Positions 33,079 to 43,613 of a stretch of 64,000 bases of DNA are shown piece by piece. Each line of letters opens with the position of its first letter. Position 1 is the first letter of the stretch. Position numbers and translations under genes: made by a program. This stretch comes from Tillus elongatus. Lineage: Eukaryota; Arthropoda; Insecta; Coleoptera; Cleridae. The notes under the pieces were generated by a model, which saw only the letters and a list, made by a program, of their open reading frames with translations, searched no databases and was not told the origin of the DNA. The stretch spans positions 151,318,769-151,382,768 of the forward strand of contig OZ023265.1 in NCBI GenBank assembly GCA_964006375.1. The letters run 5' to 3'.

Positions 33079-33957
33079 TCTCTGGACGCAGCAAGTACGT
33101 TATGGTAACGAATTTTCTTTAAAATATTTTTAATAGCAAATGTCTTTCTTTGATGAAAGCAGGCATCAAACTTGGTTGCCTATATGGTAAAAACAATGTA
33201 TCATATTTCATTGAAATAAATTTATTGTTTGAAAATATATAAACATTTTTCAAAAGTCTAGATGCAGCAAATGTGTTATGTAAGTGAATTTCCATAAAAA
33301 TGTTTTTAATAGCAAATGCGAGCAGGCATCAATCTGATTACCGGTATAGCCTATGTGGTAGAAACAATGTACTATATTTTATCAAAATTACTTATGGTTT
33401 GAAAATATACACAAATTTTCCGAAAATAAACTTAAATGTTGGTTTTATATCCAACAAAGCTTACGTTAATAGCAAATTGAGTTATTGAAATTTGAAAGAT
33501 TTAATGAAAATTCGGTAAATTTGCAGATTAGCTCCCGAACGCTTTTCAAAAAATTCTTTTCAGAAACATCACTAGGACTCCACATGGATGCACAAACCAC
33601 AAGAAAAATTTCTTGTTCACACCCCCCAAGGAAGTTATGGGACTGGGAGTGAATAGGGGTAGTGTGCGGGGTAGGCATGGTTTAAGAGGGATATGGCTTC
33701 AAGATGTGAAAAAGACAGCTTTCAAGCCCGCTTTATTCGAATTTTCTGCTCATATTTCCTTTGTACTACCTACCCCGCTCAGCACCCCTACTCACTCCTG
33801 TTCCCGTAACTTCCTTGGGGGATGTGAACAAGATATTTTTCTTGGGGTTTGGGGATCCATGGGGGCAGGTTTCTGAAAACAGTTTTTTGAAAAACGTTCG
33901 GGAGCTAAACTGCAAATTTACCGAAAATTCGCTACCAAAACGCACTTACTGCGTCCA
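33079..33957. mobile_element. CTGGACGCAGC MITE copies with a Merlin MITE inserted
   Basis: Two related MITE left ends (33079, CTGGACGCAGCAAGTACGTT; 33259, more degraded) are followed by the family interior. The right end (GCTACCAAAACGCACTTACTGCGTCCAG) is displaced to 33931-33957 because a Merlin MITE is inserted at its GAAAATTC motif. Confidence 0.65.
33514..33922. mobile_element. Merlin-derived MITE with perfect 8-bp TSD
   Basis: A 409-bp element bounded by GAAAATTC (33506-33513 and 33923-33930). Its ends are GGTAAATTTGCAGATTAGCT and the inverse with one change. Its left half is colinear with the first 190 bp of the complete Merlin at 24141 (AAGAAAAATTTCTTGTTC..., CCCCCCAAGG.AGTTA, GAATAGGGGT), and the right half is an inverted copy of the left. 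It is a non-autonomous foldback derivative of this very Merlin family. Confidence 0.88.
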
Positions 33958-34600
33958 GATTTTTTTCTTACGAACGCATCATATTTCGACAAAAATGCAA
34001 AAATGCGTTAACGAATTTGTTCTATGAAATTTAGCTAAAAAAATAATTATGCACCCCTACTCACTCCTGGTCCCGTAACATCCTTGGGAGGTGTGAACAA
34101 GAAATTTTCTTGGGGTTTTTGGATTCAGGGAGGCCCTAGACAAGTTTCTGAAAACAGTTTTTTGAAAAGCGTTCGGGAACTAAACTGCAAATTTACCGAA
34201 AATTCGCTACCAAAACGCATTTACTGCGCCCAGATTTTTTTCTTATAAACGCATCATATTTCGTTAAAAAATGCAAAAATGCATTAACGAATTTGTTCTA
34301 TGATTTTTAGCTAAAAAAATTATGCACCCCTACTCACTCCTGGTCCCGTAACTTCCTTGGGGGGTGTGAACAAGAAATTTTTCTTGGGGTTTGTGGAATC
34401 AGGGGGGCCCCAGACAGGTTTCTGTAAACAGTTATTTGAAAAGAGTTCGGGAGCTAAACTGCAAATTTACCGAAAATTCGTTACCAAAACGCCCTTACTG
34501 CGTCCAGATTTTTTTCTTATAAACGCATCATATTTCGATAAAAAATGCAAAAATGCATTAACAAATTTGTTCTACGATAATTAGCTAAAAAAATTATAGA
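33782..34600. repeat. Tandem repeat of about 270 bp, three units
   Basis: Units begin GCACCCCTACTCACTCCTG at 33782, 34051 and 34324 (periods 269 and 273). Each unit joins the right half of the Merlin MITE to the right end of the CTGGACGCAGC MITE. The array therefore formed after the Merlin MITE insertion. A single related unit is at 55440-55680. Confidence 0.85.
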
Positions 34601-35171
34601 CTGTTAAACCATAAACTTCACTAAACCTGCAAATGAATATCCAAAAAGCCACCAAACTTAACTAAACTGACAGCCAAAGCATCAGAGAAAGGGTCTATTT
34701 GAAATGGATATTCTGTAAATATTTTAGTAAAATGAAGGGCAATGACGGTTGAATCTGAAACTTAAGGGTGCAGAACACTCTTCATCCAATATTTTCTTTT
34801 CACAAACGGTATTTGTTTCACATTCTTTGCGTAAACATTGCCAATTTTGACGTTTAAAATTGCGAGTTTGACGTTTTGAGGAAAACTCCAATTTTTTTTT
34901 GCTTTAACTGCCCATAACTATTTTGTCTTTAAAGCTAGGGACCTACATTTTGGTACAGAGTTCACTCTTTATAATACAAATAGGCGTTTTAAATTTGGTT
35001 TTCCTGACTTTGTTATTTCCGGAGATATCAATTTTTTTATAAAGAAAACACAAAATCTTCCGGGAAAATCTGGTCCGATTTTCCTGGATAACGAACTTAT
35101 CCAAGCCACTTGCAAAAGGAAGGTACTCTGCAAATTTTATCAAGATCGGTCCATTATTTTTTGAGTTATCG

Positions 35172-35250
<79 letters not shown>

Positions 35251-35290
35251 ACAGATCCCCATATGCGATTTGAAAAAAAAATTCGCTAAT
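34601..35290 (-). repeat. Long repeat also present at 55650-56290
   Basis: From ACTGTTAAACCATAAACTTC through AAAGCATCAGAGAAAG, GCGTAAACATTGCCAATTTT and the (TA)n core at 35175-35247, the sequence is colinear with 55650-56290. It includes the microsatellite-cored repeat in reverse orientation (TTATTTTTTGAGTTATCGGT before the core). Confidence 0.85.
35175..35247. repeat. (TA)n microsatellite
   Basis: About 73 bp of TA repeats. Confidence 0.95.
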
Positions 35291-37010
35291 ACCTCTGAAA
35301 CAGTTTATTTTACATGAACCAAAGTAAACACTAAACACACGATGTAAGTTCAATAACGGCTTTAACTGACGGCGATCATAAACAATTCAAAGTTTTGTAA
35401 CCTATTACATTAAAAATATTTTTTTGACTGCCGGCTAATCTAAAACAACATGCAATTTCTAATCTAATTCCCAAACATTGTTTTTGCTTCTGCAATTCTT
35501 GAGAATAGCTTATGGGTTTCAAGAAAAATGCGATTAGCTTAAACAGAGTGAAAATGGTTTCTGTAATTGAAGGAAAAATCCAAAAGCAACCCATGAATTT
35601 ATTTTCCACAATTGATAATTACAGGGTTGTTTACATAGGTAACTAATTGTCAGTTGTTAACTCATATAAATATAGAAGTGAGAAATATTAATGTGAAATC
35701 ATAAATGCAATAAAGTTTTTGTTAATAAATAAACTAGCGCAATCTAGTATCCTAGGTCTATAGTTATAAAACTTAAGTCGTCTACTAAAGCATTGACTCC
35801 TATTTGTACATGTATCATGCAAGGTAATAAACCTTAGTCAATGGTAGAAAACAAGGAATCATATTCCTTATTTTTATAGGAAATGAATGTTAACAATTCA
35901 CGGAACACCAAATATAAACCATCATTTTAAGTAACTTAATAACATTCAGTAATTAAATGTTTGGATAATCTATGCATCTATTTAAAGAATGTATTTAAAA
36001 CTTAATCTAATGATTTATGAGCCCAACAGGAGATGGCAGTAGCAGTTCAGCGGTTTTCTCATTCCTTGACCTACCAAATAGACGCTGTCGATAAACACGT
36101 GTGTTTTGACAGCTCTGTGTTTGTGTGGTGATGATTTTCTTGAACATAGTAAGTTTTTTTGTTAATACGTATAAACAACTCTATCTTGAAGAACTTTCAT
36201 TGTCATGACAAGTTGAATTTCCTATATCAACGCTCCTTTACAGTTTACAACAATTAATTTAAGAATTTTAGGTCAAAATAACCGATATAACCTACAAATT
36301 TTGCATTATGTTTTAACAAATTTGCTTATATTGTTGTTTTTATTTAAAGTTTAAGGTCATTTGTAATTATCACTACAAAGCAGGATTAGATACTTTAAAT
36401 GACGTGACTTTTTTCTGATATACAGGTACAAGCTTGTTAATTTGTTTAATCAATTTGTATTACATAAACTGACATCAAAATAATAATAATTTTAGGCAGG
36501 ATTTTTTTTACAGTTTTATAACATTTAACGTTTGTATTCACCAAATAAGTAGGTAGCTGTGGATATTATAAGAATCAATTCGTTGACCGTGTTACAGGAT
36601 GTGACATCCAAAATATGAACACACCTTAACCCATACCTATTTTTGAAATTTATTTCTTTGCATTCTATTTGGAATCTTAAATACCTATGAAACATAAAAT
36701 ATTTTGAGATGTACGATATAAAGCTGTGAAGTATCATTTTCAATGTAATGCCAAATATTATTTTGTATTAAATGACGGCAAATTCAATGTATGTTTCTAA
36801 AATATCAGCCAAAGCCTACTGATATGTTGGCAAATTTACCTAAACTGAAATATGCTCAGTAGGCCTTATTTGCCCATTTAAATAATTTTGTTGTTGTTTT
36901 AATTAATATGGCACCGTACATAAAGTCTGGTTTGCAAAGGTAAAACCAAATTTCCAATAAAAAACATCTTTTGTTTTAGTGTCCGCCATCAATAAAACAA
37001 GAAAAAAAGC
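35291..37010. other. AT-rich region, nothing recognised
   Basis: About 1.7 kb, AT-rich, no coding or repeat structure recognised. Confidence 0.4.
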
Positions 37011-37297
37011 CTGGACGCAACAAGTGCGTTATGGTAGTGCATTTTCATAGAAATGATCTGGCACAAAATATTTGATTATAACTTTATTTTCTGGTAACAT
37101 AGGAATCTAAATTTTGGTGTATAGTTTACTTTTTATGTCATAAACCTACTTACCAAATTTGGTTATCCTAGCTTTTTTATTTTTGGAGATACAATTTTTT
37201 TTCGAATGAAAACTCAAAATTTACCCGGAAAACCTCTTCCGATTTTCCTGACTAACGAACTTATCCAAGCCATTTACAAAAGGAAGGTACATGCCAA

Positions 37298-37300
<3 letters not shown>
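37011..37300. repeat. CTGGACGCAGC-family end and reversed microsatellite-repeat flank
   Basis: CTGGACGCAACAAGTGCGTT at about 37012 is followed by the reversed flank (ACCTCTTCCGATTTTCCTGA, AACTTATCCAAGCCATTTAC) leading into the TA tract at 37300. A matching inverted MITE end lies at 40257-40290. Confidence 0.65.

Positions 37301-37386
<86 letters not shown>
37300..37386. repeat. (TA)n microsatellite
   Basis: About 87 bp of TA repeats, directly abutting the truncated 5' end of the Penelope-like ORF. Confidence 0.95.
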
Positions 37387-37391
<5 letters not shown>

Positions 37392-39027
37392 CAACCAAAA
37401 AACAACACATTATTATAACAACAACCCTAAAGCACCACCAATGACAGGAATAATAAAAATACACAAAACGGGATACCCAATAAGACCACTCATCAACTTC
37501 AAAGATGCACCTTCATACAAAATAGCAAAGGAAATGGACCAAGTACTAAAACAAGAAATACAACTAGAAAACAAATTTAACATAAAAAACTCCATAGAAC
37601 TAGTGGATAAACTAGAAAATATAAACATAAACAAAAACACACGACTTGCCTCATTTGACATAACAAATATGTACACCAATATACCAATTAACGAAACTAC
37701 AAATATAATCGAAAATAAAATGCAAAATAACAACAAAAAACAACAAATTAGCGAAATATTAAACATCATATTAAAACAAAATTACTTTGAGTTCAACGGA
37801 GAATATTACATCCAAGAAGATGGACTACCAATGGGGTCTCCACTATCAAGCATTATGGCAGAAATATACATACAACAGTTAGAAGATAAAATCAACACCA
37901 TCATAAAAGAGACAGACCCAAACATTAAATGGATAAGATACGTCGATGATATATTGATAATATACGACAATCAAAAAACCAACATAGACAATATCCTCGA
38001 AAAAATAAACCAAATTAACAGAAACATAAAATTTACAATAGAAAAAGAATCAAACAACACCATAAACTTCCTAGACTTAACACTAATCAGAAAAGAAAAC
38101 CAGCTTGAATACAAAATATACAGAAAACCCACACAAACAGACATCACTATACCTAAACACTCACTACACCCACATACACACAAAATGGCCGCATACAGAT
38201 ACTTAATAAATAGAATGCTAAATATACCACTTCATAACGACGAACGAGAAAAGGAGTACAACATCATAATACAAATAGCAGAAAGAAATGGATACAACAA
38301 AAAAACAATAGAAAAGCTAGTAAAACAAATCAAAAACAAACAAATCAACAAAACCGAAAACAAAACACCGGAAACAAACACAAAATACACAACATTCACT
38401 TATAACCACCACATCAAAAAAATAACACAAACACTCAAACAATATGACTTAAAAATGAGCTACAAAACCAATAACAAAATAATAAACAAAATAAATAAAA
38501 AACAAGAACACAACCCACATGAATTAAACGGAATATATCAAATAGAATGTAACACATGCAATAAAAAATATATAGGAATGACAAAGAAATCAATAGAAAC
38601 AAGATTCAAAGAACATATAACAGCATTGGATAAAATCCACATACCTAGCTACAAATCAAACGTAGCTACACATATTCACGACACAAAACACCAAAAACCA
38701 GACATCACCCAATTAAAACTAATGAAACATGTTAAAGACCACAAAAAAATGGAAATCTGGGAACAATACTACATTCAACAAACAAACAATAAAAAACAAT
38801 TAATCCCAGAACAAATCCAAGTACAAACATTTAAACAAAACTTAATAAAGGCCATACAAATAGACAAATTATTAAACCACAGTGATCAAGACAGGAGACC
38901 GATACACACGACACAGTCCGAAGGCACAACCAATCAGAGAACTGGAAACCGACCACTAGAAGCTCACGGCGCGTGCGCCACCTACAATCTCCGACGTAGA
39001 CCAGACAGGAGCGATAGCAGCCAGTAG
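37387..39027 (+). CDS. Penelope-like reverse transcriptase with GIY-YIG endonuclease
   Basis: About 547 codons, open without a lesion; the true N-terminus is missing because the frame runs out of the TA tract. RT: TGIIKIHKTGYPIRPLINF (early motif), SFDITNMYTNI (motif A aspartate, about residue 91), EDGLPMGSPLS (motif B), IRYVDDILII (catalytic YVDD, about 185-188), INFLDLTLIR (motif D/E). After a basic Asn/Lys-rich linker comes the endonuclease: GIYQIECNTCNKKYIGMTKK (GIY about 382, YIG about 395; CxxC as in Penelope-like elements), then TRFKEH with the catalytic arginine and a C-terminal EIWEQYY glutamate block. FD...MYTNI and GLPMGSPLS are diagnostic of Penelope-type RT, which resembles telomerase RT. 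The tail after about residue 490 (RRRPDRSDSSQ) is basic. The ORF's integrity implies a recent insertion. Confidence 0.93.
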
Positions 39028-39071
39028 CGTGCTGATGATGAACCGGGACGGTTCGAAACTGCAGTCCACGC
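39027..39071 (+). ncRNA. Hammerhead ribozyme at the Penelope stop codon
   Basis: Stem I GCGTG (39027-39031) pairs with CACGC (39067-39071). Core CTGATGA is 39032-39038, followed by one extra T (39039). Stem II is GAACC (39040-39044) with GGTTC (39050-39054). Core GAA is 39055-39057; stem III is ACT-GC-AGT (39058-39065); the cleavage nucleotide is C39066. The motif begins at the last base of the TAG stop. Hammerheads in terminal repeats are established for Penelope-like elements. One unpaired base after A9 is a deviation from consensus. Confidence 0.75.
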
Positions 39072-39111
39072 AAACCAATAAGAAATCACAAACGTACAGC
39101 AAACAAATAAA

Positions 39112-39113
<2 letters not shown>

Positions 39114-39161
<48 letters not shown>
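39114..39161. repeat. (TA)n microsatellite
   Basis: About 48 bp of TA repeats at the 3' border of the Penelope-like element. Confidence 0.95.
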
Positions 39162-39164
<3 letters not shown>

Positions 39165-40290
39165 AGGCATAAAACATACTACCCGAACCAACAATCGTGA
39201 AATCTCGGCCGCAATTATGGAAAATGACAGAAGACATGAGATCAAAAATGTGCCAAGTGATTCTTATTTAACTGGGGGATTCAATCAATTATTAAAACAC
39301 ACTATATTTGTAGCGTTATGAACGGCCGTAAATACAGTTTTAGCGCTGCATAGATATATTATGCTGTCGTATAATATACTAGAAATGTAAACAAAATCTA
39401 GTCAACTCTCTATAAAAATAATTCTCAAATAGTTTCTTTAATCTTTAAACTTAAACATAAGACGTCATATAAGACCGAAACAGTCGTGGGTGTGTTTCAG
39501 TGGTAATTCTACTAATTCTGTAATTAATTACGTATACTTTGACTATAATATCCCGGGCATGAAGCCGAGCTAAAGTGTCACGCAAATAAAACGTTAGTTG
39601 AAGTATACTTAGATGGCGCCGGGGACATCGCCCTTGCCTCCTAAGCAGGTTACGCGATCGAATCCAGCTTGATGAATGTATGTTTTTTTATGTTTTATTT
39701 TGACATTATGAGAAACAATAGTGCACAGATTTCTTACGTTTTGAACAAGATATAATTTTTGTTTAAAACGCCTGAATAAGTTTGTCACCTTTGAGTCTGA
39801 AATTATAATTTTGTTATTGTTGATATTGAAAAAACCGGTTTGATTAGGTTGACTAAAACGAAATCATACTGGCGATTAATAAGGAAACATAACTGCTAAG
39901 TTTAGAATTTGGCAGTTACTTTATTTTTCTAAATATAAATTAAGTTTCCTTCTGGAAATCTTTTGTATAACTTTAATGATATTTGTAATACAAGTTTCTT
40001 TTAAAGAGACTTGCACTGTCTACAGATATAGCAAAATTTAATTCTTTAGCTTCATAGAAAATTGAGTTATGGGCATTTTTCTCAAAAGAAATTAGAACAC
40101 AAGATTTTTTTGATAATAGAGATATGTCGACACTTTCTAAAGAATTATTCAAATTTGCGCGTACTAGGACCTCTAAAATCGATCTTCAAAGTCTGTTTAA
40201 TTTTGAAGTATTAACTTTACTAATAAGACACAAAATCATAGTGTACATTTCTTATGAAAATTCGCTACTATAACGCACTTGCTGCGTCCC
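39157..40290. repeat. Repeat shared with 54310-55020
   Basis: TACCAGGCATAAAACATACT plus the following bases matches 54316 onward. After about 400 bp absent from the other copy, the match resumes from GGTTACGCGATCGAATCC (39649) to the CTGGACGCAGC-type end at 40257-40290. It includes a tRNA-like block at 39620-39672. Confidence 0.8.
39620..39672 (+). other. tRNA-like remnant
   Basis: CTTGC-CTCCTAA-GCAGG forms a five-pair stem with a seven-base anticodon-type loop (U33 and A37/A38 present), followed by GGTTACGCGATCGAATCC, similar to a T arm/B box. The copy at 54405-54430 has loop CTCATAA. Acceptor and D arms are not convincing, so this is a relic inside a repeat, not a tRNA gene. Confidence 0.35.
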
Positions 40291-40879
40291 GTAATGTTTT
40301 GTAATTGATAAGGTAACACCACAAAAAATGAATAAATGATAACGTAAAATCAAGATCTGCATACCTATTTAAATGTACTGGTGTCAATAAAGCAGACAAC
40401 TCGGGTGCTGCTTTGAAATTGTCTCCTGTCAATTGTGGTCGTTCTTTTGCTTTATCTTGTGTAATTAAAATTTTTGAAAATAGCAGACTCACAGAATCTG
40501 AGCGCATTGACATCTTGATGATGTACGGATATGGTGACCGTCAACAATCGTTGCAAGAATCGCACTTTATTTAATACTGTTCATCCGGATAGGCAAATTA
40601 GTAAAAGTTCGGTGCACGGGTTGTTAAAAAGTATGAGGAATTTCGCCAAGTAAGGGGTGGACGTACAATAACAGTAAGTGGCGAAGACACAAGGTGGAAT
40701 GTTCTATTATCAGTCTAAGAAGATCCTCATGTATCTACAACAGACTTGGGTCAAATTCATGACATATCCCAAAAGTCTGCTCACAAAATTCTGAGGTCTG
40801 AAAAAATTAAACCCTTTAAAATGCATGTGGTTCATGAGTTGACCGAGGATGATCCAGATCGCAGATTCAATTTTTCTGA

Positions 40880-40974
40880 AATAATGACGGAAATAATGAC
40901 GGAAATAATGACGGAAATAATGACGGAAATAATGACGGAAATAATGACGGAAATAATGACTGAAATAATGACAC
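40880..40974 (+). repeat. 12-bp in-frame minisatellite (IMTE repeat)
   Basis: Eight head-to-tail ATAATGAC(G/T)GAA units encode IMTE. The sister copy near 59510-59530 has two units. Confidence 0.92.
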
Positions 40975-41447
40975 GTGACGATGTGGATGTAAAAGTCTAT
41001 GAACTTTTTTAGTAAAGCCACTCTTCTTTTCATACATTTTTATGACAAATCCTTTTGCCAGCATTAGTCTCCTATGACATAGGCGCATCTCATAGGGTAC
41101 TTTTTAATGCCATCAAGGACATTTTTGTACGACCGTAGTACTTCATCTGTCGACCTCACAGATGTTTCTTCGGCATAAGAAAGTGCTAATAGTCCAATTG
41201 AACTAGGTCAGGGTTATAAGTAAGTGTCGTAAGTTAACAAATCCGCAGCTGCCAATTTCTATCTGAGTTTTGCAAGCCTTATGAACCCTGCGAATGTCGC
41301 AAAGCAATTAATTGTTTTGGGCCTATAGCAACTTTTCAATTTTTAATCGTTACTTTTTAGACATTTGGGGTAATTGTAAATCCGTTTTGCTCCCTTTTGC
41401 ATATACTCATCCCAAAAAAGTGACGCCACTAGTTTTCTGGTAGATTC

Positions 41448-43141
41448 CTTTAGCCAATATGGTTCAGCAACCTACTTACTTTCCTCGCATCCCAACACAC
41501 AACTTAAATCCCTTGGGTCTCTTTCTTACTACACATTAGGGATGGGCACATTTCTTAAAACATCGAGGTTAATATCGATGTTTAACATCGAAACCTACTA
41601 TCGATGGTAGGAAAAACATCGGCTGGAAAACATCGATGTTGGGAAACATCGATGTTTTCAAAATAATAGTAAATTTACTAATTCTATGTTCTTTCGAAAA
41701 AAAAAATAGTTTGTAGTTTTGTAGGCATTAGAAAATGGAAACATATTCCGATGCAGATTATGGCAGGTGCAGGTTATAAACGGCTATTACTGGTTCTGTG
41801 TTACTGTCAGAGCCCAGCGCCATCAGTCTCCGACCCTTAAACGTTCCTGTTTATGATGTTACTACGTCAACTAATCGGACAGGAGTGCCCATTTATGCCA
41901 GGTAGCCGGAATTTAATACTTACTGCCTTCACGTACAGATGTCGCTTAAGTCACAATGTGCAAAGAGTAAAGAATCAATTAGTAATTTGTTCAGTAAATT
42001 GATGTATTTTTTAGCTACTTAAAGACTTTCGAACTGAAAAATTACAGGACATTTGTGGGATACGTAACGATGTTTCGATGATTACAAATAACATCGATGT
42101 TAAAAATATAACATCGAAATTACAACATCGATGTTCAATGGAAAACATCGATATTCGAAAAACATCGATGTTAGGTGCCCATCCCTACTACAAATCCTGA
42201 ATGCTATAAGACATCAGTCACCGCCCCTCTTGGTCGCTCAGACCACGGCATGGTAACTACTTCCTGCGCAATGCAACCCGAGGTCACACAATCATCACAC
42301 CCACGTATCGTTTGGCACTACAACTTCGCGAACTGCGACGAAATGCGGGATTACTTTTACTCATTTCCATGGGCGTCTGTCTGCTTCTCTCATCCTGACC
42401 CCTCTGATATCCCACAAAACGTCACCGAAATCATCCAAGCTGGCATGGAATTATTTATTCCACGTACACAGAAAACATCTTCAGCCACTCAAAAGCCCTG
42501 GTTCTCTAAATCCTGTAACAAGGCCAGACTTGAGACGCTTCTACATCATCCCAGTCAAGAAAACCGTCAAGCATTTAACGACACAAGAAACCGCTATGTT
42601 CGCATTCTTTCTGAGACAAAAAACTCGTTTAATAACCACATCAAAAACAAAGTCCTTTCAAGCTCCAACGGCAGCAAACCCTTCTGGACTCTTGCTAAAT
42701 CTATTGGCAATAATTTCTGCAAGAGCACGTTCCCACCTCTTGTTTCAGGGGCTGAAATTGTTTATACCGCCCTAGGCAAGGCTGAACTTTTTGCCTCGTT
42801 ATTCGCCGGCAACTCTCAACCCACCTCCAAATGTCCAACCACCAACAGTCCCCAATGTCGCGCATAAAATGACGGATATCATTTTCAAAACTAAAAAGGT
42901 ACGAAAGATGCTCTCTTCTCTTAATACCAGGAAAGCCTCTGGCCTTGAAGAGATCCCAGCAATTCTCAAAAAATGCGCACCAGAACTTGCTTCCTAGCAA
43001 CTACAGGCCCATTTCTCTCCTTTCAGTCGTCTCTAAACTGATGGAAAACTATATAAACACCGAATTACTCAAATTTCTTGAAAAACACAGTCTGTATTTA
43101 GGTTGTGAGCCCCCGTGGTGTGTTGTTGAAATTGAAAAAAA
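41448..43141 (+). pseudogene. Jockey/CR1-type non-LTR retrotransposon fragment (EN to RT)
   Basis: Plus strand: end of the AP-type endonuclease (MVQQPTYFPRIPTHNLNPLG, split by the hAT MITE, then TTNPECYKTSVTAPLGRSDH with the catalytic SDH), linker (FANCDEMRDYFYSFPWASVC, KPWFSKSCNKARL) and the RT start (RKMLSSLNTRKASGLEEIPA). About 40 residues are then missing before SNYRPISLLSVVSKLMENYI and FLEKHSLYLG, where the coding region breaks off into an A-rich end (GAAATTGAAAAAAAA). It is 5'-truncated and 3'-rearranged, and inactive. Target duplication AGATTC/AGATGC. Confidence 0.78.
41537..42187. mobile_element. hAT MITE (651 bp) with 8-bp TSD
   Basis: The ends TAGGGATGGGCACATTTCTT and ...GTTAGGTGCCCATCCCTA are flanked by CTACACAT and CTACAAAT (one mismatch). 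The subterminal zones carry repeated ACATCGATGTT palindromes. It is colinear at both ends with the coding hAT copy at 49152-51035. It interrupts the endonuclease of the non-LTR element. Confidence 0.88.
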
Positions 43142-43415
43142 AGATGCTGGCGTTTTTGATCTTTTGGGTGGTCGAGATGATTTGTGCAATCATTGCATTG
43201 ACGTGTTTTGTTGCGGTCCCACTTATAATTTAAAAACAGTTTTCGAAAATGTTTCTAATATATTCATTATTATTACCAAATAGGGTTTAATGGATTATTT
43301 TATTTTATACTTTCAGGTTCAGAGGTTAGTTCGTTTTGCAGAGAAAAGCACTTCAACACTTCATCTCTTGTGCAACTATAAACTTTCCAGGTCCGTCTTT
43401 ATTTCTGCTAGAATT

Positions 43416-43613
43416 ATGGCGGAAAATAAGATATCTTCGAACACAATCGTGGGTGAAATTGAAAGTGAAAACAAGCAATATGTGTCAGTGGCAAGTCAGT
43501 GCGGGAACGCTTTATTTGTTGACGAACTTAACATTTTAGTGACGAGGAAGACCAGTTCACCAATTTTGGAGTTGGAGACAGACGATTCTGACAAGGAGGA
43601 TGAGGCGAAACAG
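43416..43613 (+). CDS. Candidate first coding exon of an unidentified gene
   Basis: From ATG at 43416: MAENKISSNTIVGEIESENK, QYVSVASQCGNALFVDELNI, LVTRKTSSPILELETDDSDK, EDEAKQ, followed immediately by a consensus donor (CAG then gtaagg, 43614). A later stretch (MNGEIIKHASLRIMNPEDPR, about 43699-43800) could be another exon. The acidic, soluble-looking sequence and the strong donor favour a host gene, interrupted downstream by the 7.3-kb nested transposon stack. No family recognised. Confidence 0.4.

Larger units (their letters stand above)
37387..39113 (+). mobile_element. Penelope-like retroelement, 5'-truncated
   Basis: An insertion lying between (TA)n tracts (37300-37386 and 39114-39161). 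It contains the RT/GIY-YIG ORF, a hammerhead ribozyme at 39027-39071 and a short 3' tail ending AATAAAG before the TA run. Confidence 0.85.
40368..43225 (+). pseudogene. Mariner-like relic A (with IMTE expansion), split by nested insertions
   Basis: The N-terminal transposase region includes SESERIDILMMYGYGD-like start (about 40490), PHVSTTDLGQIHDISQKSAH (40728-40790) and MHVVHELTEDDPDRRFNFSE, followed by eight IMT(E/R) units and a stop at 41012. No aspartate triad follows. Instead, 41013-41447 plus 43142-43225 is a region shared colinearly (reversed) with 58925-59550, including DLLGGRDDLCNHCIDVFC. A non-LTR insertion (41448-43141) separates the two parts; AGATTC before and AGATGC after it are the target duplication. 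Confidence 0.7.

Noticed and set aside
36000..36160. Possible 5' exon with CTTGAACATAG/taag
   Set aside because: No good donor or coding content; ordinary AT-rich sequence otherwise.
39620..39672. Functional tRNA gene
   Set aside because: Acceptor stem and D arm do not fold, and the block is part of a decayed repeat.
40710..41033. Minus-strand 'SLFPSLFP' repeat protein
   Set aside because: It is the antisense reading of the IMTE minisatellite.
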